Assembly: GCA_016508695.1 (NCBI GenBank)
Contig: VNKQ01000005.1
Location: forward strand, 124,001-188,000
Length of the DNA stretch: 64,000 nt
Reading direction: 5' to 3'
Origin: Hyphodiscus hymeniophilus
Lineage: Eukaryota > Ascomycota > Leotiomycetes > Helotiales > Hyphodiscaceae
Positions 55,862 to 64,000 of the stretch are shown piece by piece. Position 1 is the first letter of the stretch; the number at the start of each line of letters is the position of its first letter. Made by a program: the position numbers and the translations under genes. The notes under the pieces are model-generated. The model was not told where the DNA came from. It made no database searches and worked only from the letters and a program-made list of their open reading frames with translations.

Positions 55862-56434
55862 ATGTTTCCGAGAAAGTTCCAAAATGCCTCCCCTGAACAA
55901 ACACCCACTGGTATATTATTGAAGGATATAGTCACAATTGAAAGACCTGCCAAGCGTGTCCGTTTCTCCGAACCTGATCCAGAGAGTCTATGCGAAATCG
56001 ATGACACACTTTCTGAAACCTTCAACATGTCTTCCGCGAGCGTAGGCAAGCAGGCTCCAAAGGAGAACGATCCAGAGATCTATACACCAAGATCCCCGAA
56101 CCTACATTCATTCGCCTTATCCGTTCTTGACCAAACGACTCCTGGCGACTCCACCAGCTCTGTCTCCTCAAGGGAGCGATATAGCCTGCCAAGCCATTTC
56201 AATGGAGACTTAATGCCACTGAGCACAACAGAGAAGACGTTTTCCAACCCCTCGTTTCGAACTTCATCTTGGGCTTCACCAGAGCTGCAGATTCTTCGAA
56301 CCCGGAATAAAGAACAAACCCAGGAAATTCTCCAGCTCAAAGGTCAAGTTACTGCCTTGAGCAAGAAGAACAATGACAAGGATGAAACGGCGCGTGTGCT
56401 GCAATTCAAACTCGATGAGATTAGTGCGAAGTAA
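55862..56434 (+). CDS. Unrecognised Ser/Pro-rich protein with KRVRF motif and C-terminal coiled coil
   Basis: 190 residues if read to TAA 56432, starting MFPRKFQNASPEQTP. RPAKRVRFSEPDPES around residue 30 contains K-R-V-R-F, which fits the RVxF consensus for docking to protein phosphatase 1 (motif knowledge; a short motif can occur by chance). The middle is Ser/Thr/Pro-rich. The C-terminus is a heptad-like coiled coil (ASPELQILRTRNKEQTQEIL; QLKGQVTALSKKNNDKDETA). A strong GTAAGT donor overlaps the stop codon (GCGAA|GTAAGT at 56430), and a CAG acceptor lies near 56483, so the coiled coil may continue in a further exon that I could not verify. Confidence 0.55.
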   Translation: MFPRKFQNASPEQTPTGILLKDIVTIERPAKRVRFSEPDPESLCEIDDTLSETFNMSSASVGKQAPKENDPEIYTPRSPNLHSFALSVLDQTTPGDSTSSVSSRERYSLPSHFNGDLMPLSTTEKTFSNPSFRTSSWASPELQILRTRNKEQTQEILQLKGQVTALSKKNNDKDETARVLQFKLDEISAK

Positions 56435-57751
56435 GTCGAAGTTATTTCTTTTCTTCCTTCAGATCTCAAATTGCTTCATCACAGCAAGCATGGGTTGTGC
56501 CTTGGCCCACTTCTTCCAGCAGCCGCTTTAATCTTCTCAAAACTAGCCACGGGAACCAACACTGACTTTAAATGTCTGAAGATACTCGGTTCTACAGCGT
56601 GCTGTCAACGCCGGCGACTCGAAACTAAGTCCAAATATAACATCGAAGTCAATAGCCAAACCTGGTATTCCACCCTTCGACAACTCCTACCAAGTCCTGA
56701 GCGAACTCTAACCTGTCTTAATAGCCCCAAACCTGAACCTCCAATCGTCCAACTATGTACCTTCGTATCTTGCTCTGGACCAGGCCCAACAGTTTATCTC
56801 AGGACATACAGGGGGTGCAAGTGCAGGGAAGGTAGTCTCACCACTCATCGAGCCCAAACAATCTAGAAAGTCCAAGGTCCATGACAATGAAAGTCAAAAG
56901 CTGCGGGTTGACGAGGGAGGCGATGGTAGGAAGCAGGGCAACTCCGACTTCACAACCCAACAGAGTGCACGTCCCCTTGATATCAGCACGCTTTTTGCGA
57001 AGCCCAAGGCTTCAGAGGAAGACCTCCAGAACGGGTGAAAAGGCTTACCTCTAGGCAGGAGACACTAGAGTGGAGAGTTGCGTTGTTGGAATTCAGCAAG
57101 ACAATGCCAGATGTGAGAAGATCATGAACGCTAATGACTGTGGCTGAACACTCTGCCATCAAACAGGCATATATTGGGGCCTCTCCAACCCCAATGGCCA
57201 TTCTGTACAAGTGATACGAAGATGACTCGCGAAAGAAATTGTAGAAGTTTTAATGAAGAAGTGTATAGTATTGGCTCAACTTGCACAGCTAGCAGGTGCA
57301 TCGTTTGAAGGAAGAAGAGTCGACGCCGAAGCATTCACCACTTGTGCTTTGAAATGACGATGGGTGAATTCAAACTGTTTCTCGATGTATCTGAGGGATG
57401 AGAGATGGGAAACTATCTGGAAGGCTCTACATTTCCTAGCAGTCGGCGAGGACCTCAAACTCTCCACTGACCGCCAGTAATACAAGTCCAATTGGGGTAC
57501 TCACAGAACACGTTTTCCTTGTTTATATTAGCTGTAAGCTCTGCAATAATAGTAAACTTGTATCTCAGGTAGCTGGCTACATTGCGGGTTCGGTCGTGAC
57601 GATTCCTCGCTTAAATCGAGAACGAGTCGCGCGACTTTGTCAACACAAACCAAAACAAATACAACCTCATCGCACTTGGCCATGAGACATCCCATCCTGC
57701 CATCCCTAAACTCTACCAAGTGCTTGAAAAGCATGCCCTGCCAAAAATAAA
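56435..57751. other. Intergenic region, possibly decayed 3' part of the upstream gene
   Basis: 1.3 kb. An open frame at 56471-56866 follows the possible acceptor at 56483 but its content (Cys/Leu/Pro-rich) does not resemble a coiled-coil continuation. No other supported feature. Confidence 0.45.
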
Positions 57752-58643
57752 ATGGACACAACTCCCCCAGCCAAACGGCCTCGGCGACCTGCCGCCCAAG
57801 ATCCCAGAGGAGATCATCCCGAGCTGTTCCTCCATAATCACAAACCGAAGCGAAAGGTCACACCATCAAAGCTCGTACATCAGCTCCAAGGGCTCTACCA
57901 TCCAGAGGCGATTCATAGTCAAGCACAGAGCTTGAGCGACTCCATTTCTCGAGCTGTAAACGAAAGTGACCATTCTCTCAGTGCCAGAATGGACCTACGC
58001 TCTGCTGAAATTGAATCCGCTTTTGCCACAACGATCGAGTTGGATATGTGGAGCGACATGCCGAAGCGGAAGATAATAGTCAAGCGCAAAGAGCTTCGAC
58101 GTCGCGTCGCCAAGGAACTCGACTTCCCTGCCGACTGCTTTAACAGCGGATCTTGGGACCAAAAGAGTAGAGATATTATTGATGCTGAGGTAGTAAGTAG
58201 CTAGTGCCCTTCTTTTTGACTTTTGTGCACCGCTGATTGTATTTAGGCGAAGCAAAACTCGCGGCCAGCAAAGAAGAAGGAAGAGTGGAAGGAAGACAGA
58301 TATGATGCCTATCTCCCTCTCGCCCAAGCTACGTCGCAGAAGAAAAAGAGAGCTTTTGATGAAGAAGAGTCCACAGCTACCACGACTGCTGCCAAGAAAC
58401 ACAAGCGTGAATCTTCCGCTGCTCAATTGTTGCTGGACTATGGCGCATCCTTGGCCAATCCAGAGCCAAAGGTACGCCAATCCCCTCAAAGTATTGGAGC
58501 CATGCTAACTCCCTGCAAAGATGGGTCAGGATTTCAAACTCGACGAACTGACTCCAACAAAGCTTACAATGCTTCCGAAACCTTTCCCTGCCAAATTGAT
58601 GAAGAAGCGTCGCGAAACTGTCAACCCCCTCTTCAATCAATAG
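57752..58643 (+). CDS. Unrecognised NLS-rich nuclear-type protein
   Basis: Three exons (57752-58192, 58247-58471, 58521-58643), every junction phase 0, give 262 residues. It starts MDTTPPAKRPRRPAAQDPRG with an immediate basic NLS. A second basic block is HNHKPKRKVTPSKLVHQL. A helical region (DLRSAEIESAFATTIELDMW) leads to RKIIVKRKELRRRVAKELDF PADCF. Exon 2 is Lys/Glu-rich (SRPAKKKEEWKEDRYDAYLP; SQKKKRAFDEEES; AAKKHKRESS). Exon 3 closes with FKLDELTPTKLTMLPKPFPA and KKRRETVNPLFNQ. No enzyme or DNA-binding family recognised. Clean introns and consistent frames make the gene itself convincing. Confidence 0.72.
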
Positions 58644-59258
58644 ATAATTCCTGTACGAAGTAATCCTATCAGGAGTGGTAGGTTTCAAGATTCTAGATGC
58701 GGAGCGCACAGCTAACAGATAGTCTTCCAGGCGGATGGGATAGTAATGTACAATAACGATGGGCAAAAGTTCAATTGCTTGTATAACACTTGTTAACTTG
58801 AGAGACTTTGGAGATTCAGACGGGGTCGTTAGCAAAACGTGGTATTTGAAAAGTATGGAAAGCTACCTTGCTTCTGACGGCAATGTCGATTCAAAATCGG
58901 CCATGAACACTTTCGTAGTTGTAGAATAGCACTTGATACGAAATCAGAATTGTAGCATTGAAAATTCAGTCCCTTTTAAATAAGCTGTTGCGGAAGTCAA
59001 GAAGTCTTATTGCAGGGGGAACTTCCTGAAGTTCCTCCTTCACCCACAAATAAAGCGATGATATACTTCGATATTCACTGGGTAACTTGCAACACTCGAC
59101 CAACGTTTGCCACCGACTCTCGCTCTCCCATCAAAGGTCATTGAGACAACATCTGGCTCACGCTTCCTTTACTCTCACATCATCCCTCGACACAAACGAC
59201 CAGGGCATCATATCGTTTCTCCCAATCTCGACTCCGCAGCTTCCCCGACTTCGCAACC
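58644..59258. other. Spacer between two plus-strand genes
   Basis: 615 nt, nothing recognised beyond the presumed promoter of the RING gene. Confidence 0.55.
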
Positions 59259-60402
59259 ATGCCGGACTTCACTGTGTGCGGTATTTGCACCGAGGTGGCA
59301 GACACATACATTATGACCAGTGTAGATTTCCGTCGTTCCTTTCCTGAAGGCACACAAGCTGATTGAGGAACCGTACAGTGTGATCATGTTTTCTGCAAAG
59401 AGTGCTTTTTCAACAATTCCGGCCACACCAGCTTTCGTCCTGCCGATGAAGCTCTTACGACGTGCCCACGGTGCAGTTCGAGCATCGTTGATTTCAGCGA
59501 TTTTGTTGCTCTTGAATCCTCATCTTCCAGCACTCCAGATGTCACAGAGCGAGGTCATTATCTAGCAAGCCTGTCCGATAACGAAGCATCAAATATCCCC
59601 TTCGCGCCGCCTTTCCCTCAATCTCGGATCGTCCGAATGGTTCAAGAGATGATAGACGAGGATGCAGAAGCTCTACCGTTAGGTGATAGACTCCAAGACT
59701 TGAAGTCTATGATCATATTCCGCGAGAGTCGATACATGAAGAACTCGGCGGAAAAGGAGAACGCCATCCTTGAGCTTCAGACAGAAGTTCTGAAGCTAAA
59801 AAGGGAAGCAGAACATCAATGCAACATTCTCCGAAATGCTCAGAACAGCCTAACGGACAGTGAAGCCTCCAATACAGTTCTGAGAAACGCGGATGCTGCA
59901 TATAGTAGTAGGATCAGAAAGCTATTGCGTGAATTGGATGCTGCACATATCGCTAGAAAGGAATCCATTGCGGAGAATGCCACACTTGTTGAAGAGTCGG
60001 ATCGCCTCGAGGCTAGAAATGACTTCCTCAAGGCTCGGAATGGCATCCTGGAGATCCGAGAAGCATCCCGGTCGAGAGAAGCCATTTCTCCAGAGAAAGT
60101 CTCGGTTGAACGTAATGAGGGACGAACGGGCAGCGAAGTTCCTCGCAAGAGGATCCCAGAAACGTGGCCAATAACTACCCCAACCAAGAAAGCAAAGACC
60201 AGTGAGTTGGTAAATATTCCTTCAGCTGTTGTGGTAAGAGCGTACTGACTCAGAGATGGTGCAGAGTCCCAAGCTGAATGACAACCCGACGCCGCCAATT
60301 GGATCTTATTACGTGAGAGCTGTAAGTTGCGATGACTCGCCACTTCTTGAGCTTTCCTGACTTCTGCAGCACTTTCGTCAGCTACCAGGAAGGAGAGGGT
60401 AG
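59259..60402 (+). CDS. RING-finger / coiled-coil protein (putative E3 ubiquitin ligase)
   Basis: Four exons (59259-59321, 59379-60201, 60254-60321, 60370-60402) give 328 residues. The RING is split by intron 1: exon 1 gives VCGICTEVADTYIMTS and exon 2 continues CDHVFCKECF, later TTCPRCSSSIV. The spacing is a C3HC4-type RING (Cys-x2-Cys, Cys-x-His-x2-Cys-x2-Cys, Cys-x2-Cys). After a Ser-rich linker comes a coiled coil from about residue 120 to 245 (KENAILELQTEVLKLKREAE; RIRKLLRELDAAHIARKESI). The tail has an NLS-like KKAKT and ends HFRQLPGRRG. RING domains recruit E2 ubiquitin-conjugating enzymes, so an E3 role is likely, with the coiled coil for dimerisation or substrate choice. The general layout resembles TRIM-like or Rad18-like proteins, but I do not claim orthology. 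Confidence 0.8.
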
Positions 60403-62381
60403 GGTCTGGAGTATTTCAAATGTTTTGAGCGATGGCGTTCCTACTCTTTTCTTTAGAAAGCGATGATGTGGAATTGTATGAACAGGTTGAAGCGCCTTTG
60501 TATCAATAAAGAGAGGTTATATCAGAGTCTCCGATGTAAATAACACGTGGAGAGAATACAGGGACAGCTCTATATGATCTCAAGGCAAGTTGAACCGAGT
60601 CACAAGCTTTACCCTCAGTCCGTCGTGCTCAAGATTGGCTTTTGTGCTCAAATACAACGAAATATTGCATCTACAGCGGTCAGACCGCAGGCTAGTCATT
60701 TCCTGAAGCTCGTGGTCGACCAGTAGCTGGCTTCTTGATCTCCACTACAGGTGCTGTAACGATCTCTATAAACTGTAACCACCCGCTTTCTAGCCCTTCA
60801 TTCTGTTTCATTCCTTTGTTATCGCGTAGATGCCAGTAGATTGCTATGACAACACATCAACCTCGGGACTGATTTTGTTTCACCAGTTTTCCAGCCAAAC
60901 GACTTGCAGCCTCTTTACGATCCACGACATATGGGAGAGAATCTACTCCCTGATTCCTGACGTGGCTCTAGATTACCCGAGTATGTCTGAGACACTGTAG
61001 CTTAGCTGGGAGCCCTGCTGCCTCTCATCCTTCTCACCTATATTACTTGGTTGCTGTGGTCTGTTGTAACGACAAAGATCTTTGATGTGATTCTATCTTG
61101 AAACAACCTCATCGGTAGTTATTGCGCCCAGTCCCTTGGAGCCTCCATTTCTTTCAATTCCACGCACATATCCCTTGAAAACGACTATGGATAAAGTTTA
61201 GAACAGCGAATGAATTCTCCTTGAAACTTCAGGTAGAAGTTACATGATAGGTTCCACACCTTTGAAAGTCGTGGACTTCCGCGATTTTCTCATCCTTTTT
61301 CATTCGTACCAAATATCAAGTAGTCGAGAAGACGAGCATGCCTGCTCATAGCCAGCGACAAAAAATTGTGAACAAATCTGGAGAAATTGCAACAAATTTC
61401 TCATCGATCCAATTTCACACGGGTGGGGAAGTCAAACGAATGATAGCTCTCGGTTTGCAACAGTAAGTTTCCTGCAGGATCTTCATGTTGAATGAACAAC
61501 CTTTGATCTGCCAATAACTTTTCCTCCATTATCCTGCACAATTTGACTCACCAACATCAACAATCCTTTGTCTTCTATTCATGGCGGTTTCCTTGAAGAT
61601 ATAGAGATAAAAAGATTCGAGTTGACAAATTGTTCCGTATCTTTCCAACAAACATGTGCGTCCTCCTCTCTTGGCGGTGTGTCACTTGCTCTCATATGCT
61701 CTCGGTAGCAAACATGATTTTATTCCCAAATGATTAGGCGGCGAGGGATATAAAAAATGGAAAATGGTTCCAGTGTCAGATGGAAGCTACACAGAATGTC
61801 TGGATATATCAGGGCTTTAAGATAATATTATTGAGAGAAACCACAAGCAAGCTTATTGTGCCTGAAAGTTCGTTAAAGCATTAATAAATATGCATGTATC
61901 AGACATAAAACATACCGAGATAATGAAAGTAAACGATAGCATCAGGTAGAACCTTCATGATAGTGATAAACCCAGATCTTTGTGGCACAATATTTGGAGG
62001 CCCAAAAGCATTGCGCATAACAATCTGGATCCTTGAATTCTGTCAAGCAAGATAGAACGCAAAACTTGGCTGGCTCTACTACCTACCGACCTAGGTACCT
62101 AGTTAAGGTAGTTGAACGATGAAAAGTTACGCGAAAGGCTGGTCTGTGCGTTCAGGGGAAGACTCGCTTAGACATTCGATACGATGTTTACCCGGCTGGC
62201 GAGTTCAGTAGGAGGCTAAATTCTGACTAGCTCACCTTTGAGTACCCCGCCTAATCTCGCGTAGGTCACGTTTTCACCTTCTACAAATTTCTAACGTCAA
62301 TTTGAGCACCACTCTTTCACAAATTAGAGTACCTGAATCAACAACCCTTTCTTGAACACCAGCTCCGAATCGCAACTTATC
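60403..62381. other. Long gene-free stretch
   Basis: Almost 2 kb with no long open frame on either strand, no tRNA cloverleaf that I could recognise and no repeat family seen. It may hold non-coding transcripts or a decayed element. Confidence 0.5.
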
Positions 62382-63597
62382 ATGCCTTTGTCAAGCATGA
62401 AGAAGTGCTTCTACAAGAAGCAGAAGCCTGCTGCTCCTACCTTGCAGACCAGCAGCGAGGCATCTGGCGGAAATCCCAAGGAAGCAACCGCTGAAGAACC
62501 AAAACCTGCAGGTCCTCTACAAGATGATGGCATTCTTTATTACCTTAACTCAAAGCTTCTCGAACAATACCCGGATCGCTACGATGTCGATGTACCATTC
62601 AACAGTAGTGCTATTATCATGTTCCCCCCTCTCGCAGATCAGGCTAAAGAGACCAAGGACGTCCCTGGTTCATCGTCAAGTACTCTGAATGCTCTTCAAC
62701 ATCTGCAACCAGGAGAGCCAAAGCAGTCAACAGACCATCTCGACCCTGGCAGAGCTCATACCCAAGAAGGTGTTTCCAAGTCTGGTTCTGATGCGGATTT
62801 TGTCAAAGGTGAGATGCAGGCTCTATACTCCACTCGGCCAATTTCTTTCGCTCCTGGTCAGGACGTTATTGAAGTCACTAAAATCTTCTGCTCCCCTACA
62901 GATTTCCCATTCGCGTTACACCCTGAGCAGGAACAGCTTAGGACACGAAGTGATTCACTCCGTTCTTATGCTTCCTTTGGCCAAGACAGCTCAATCTCGG
63001 TCTCGAGCTACTTCCGTCCCCGACACGCTAGAGCACACGGTAATCGACGTAACTGGAGCATTGCCTCGACTCTTCGGCCGGAAGATTCAGTCAGCATGTT
63101 GACAAAGGACGGCCCCAAAGACGCGATTCCAACCAATACTGCCACTGTTTCCGCAGTTCAAGCTCGCAACCACACCGTTCGTAAGTATTCCATTAAACCC
63201 TCAGAGTAGCCTTGGAGCTGTCCTAATATCTTCATGCAAGAAACCCGTGAATACTCCCAGTCTGCTGGCAGTGTCAAGTCTGGTACTCCAGTCGAGCCTT
63301 ACGTCTCTGACCCTTTGTACTTGACCATTCGTAAGTAGTCCCGATCAAATGTGCGTCCAAAGTCGCAATTAGGCAGCCATCTGACTGACAACTCCAGATT
63401 CTGTCTCCGATGTCCTGCGACAACACTTCATCAATGCTCCAAGCGATGCGCCAAAAGTTGGAGGCACTAAATACATGGATGAGATACGAAACCGCATGGA
63501 TGGACGATCGGCTCTTGGTAACGCTGGTGGGTGGGTTGAGGTGGGAGGATCCACTGTCGAGGATGATGCTCTGGCCAAGAAGGAGACACAAACCTAA
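62382..63597 (+). CDS. Unrecognised Ser-rich fungal protein
   Basis: Three exons (62382-63180, 63241-63330, 63398-63597), all junctions in phase 1, give 362 residues starting MPLSSMKKCFYKKQKPAAPT. The middle is disordered and serine-rich. Exon 2 contains EYSQSAGSVKSGTPVEPYVS; exon 3 reads SVSDVLRQHFINAPSDAPKV and ends GSTVEDDALAKKETQT. No domain recognised. The two donor sites sit in nearly identical surroundings (ACCGTTC|GTAAGTATTCC and ACCATTC|GTAAGTAGTCC), which may reflect duplication of an exon/intron unit. The upstream open frame starts at a non-ATG codon and was not used. Confidence 0.68.
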
Positions 63598-64000
63598 TGG
63601 GCGTTCCGTAGCGATGTATTTGTGGACTCGCAACCTGCTTTCTTTGGTTTCGTGGTGGAATAATGAGCCTGTGCTGGATCTCTACGAACGACAGGCTGCA
63701 GCGTCCTCGGATTGGGATATGCAATTCAGGGATGATTAAAGGAGCATGAATGTGTTTATTAGAGATCACTTAGTCATACAGGCCACTGCGAAGACCTTTT
63801 CAAAGCCCGATTGCAATCGTAGGGATATGAAAAGGCACTTTCCAATGGATACAAGCAGTCAGAAGAAATTTCGCAATAAGGTTTTCAACCTCATTATGGA
63901 ACGCATGCTGTCCAAGTTAATGGCCGTTAATGAATACAAGAATTCACTTTCCGGCCCCATATTGACCTAGGGCTTTCAAAGTTTAGCAGCAGTAATCTCG
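63598..64000. other. Window end, 3' region without supported gene
   Basis: 403 nt; a short open frame at 63746-63970 has no recognisable content. Confidence 0.5.

Noticed and set aside
1..64000. CRISPR arrays, tRNA or rRNA genes, intact transposons
   Set aside because: No regular spacer-repeat arrays, no cloverleaf sequence I could recognise by eye, no rRNA signature, and no transposase or reverse-transcriptase motif. A tRNAscan or RepeatMasker run would be decisive; I cannot run them.

Overview
The window reads as nuclear DNA of a filamentous ascomycete (Pezizomycotina). The signs are short introns (about 41-130 nt, mostly 45-70) with GTAAGT-like donors and CTNA-type branch points, a HET-domain gene, a cellular RNA-dependent RNA polymerase, two Zn2Cys6 regulators, and serine- or acid-rich nuclear proteins. 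I cannot assign a genus. All gene models are hand-spliced from the sequence; junction frames were checked for most genes, and those that did not close are flagged.

Left part (0-24 kb), mostly housekeeping: the 3' end of a STIMATE/YPL162C-type membrane protein; a 9-exon RNA-silencing polymerase (minus); an allantoate-permease-family MFS transporter (minus); the SWI/SNF-RSC subunit Ssr4 (minus); an unrecognised low-complexity nuclear-type gene (minus); a PLC-like phosphodiesterase (minus); an RBM42-like RRM protein (minus); and 6-phosphogluconate dehydrogenase (plus). A second low-complexity gene at 22-23.5 kb (minus) is a divergent paralogue of the one at 12.4-14.2 kb. The two share a C-terminal W/GFS/ELL/FE/ID block and a promoter architecture built on repeated ACAATAG heptamers.

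Middle part (24-45 kb), accessory and metabolic: a HET protein, a short-chain dehydrogenase, a Zn2Cys6 regulator, a TLC-domain membrane protein, a DHA2-type MFS exporter with an apparent frameshift, a second Zn2Cys6 regulator whose zinc cluster carries a long insertion, a class C beta-lactamase-like hydrolase or transesterase, a divergently transcribed Baeyer-Villiger monooxygenase, and a truncated extended-SDR pseudogene. No PKS, NRPS or terpene backbone gene is present. The hydrolase/monooxygenase intergenic region holds three copies of TGCGGWTCCGCA, a candidate operator. The set could be a ketone-to-ester-to-alcohol catabolic or tailoring module (inference).

Right part (45-64 kb): mitochondrial QRI7, then about 13 kb of sparse, intron-poor genes without recognisable families. 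They encode small coiled-coil or NLS-rich proteins, including a clear paralogue pair at 51.2 and 52.9 kb, a protein with a KRVRF motif, an NLS-rich protein and a RING/coiled-coil protein. Long non-coding stretches lie between them, one with a degenerate tandem repeat. A three-exon hypothetical gene closes the window. This right part looks like a fast-evolving, lineage-specific region.
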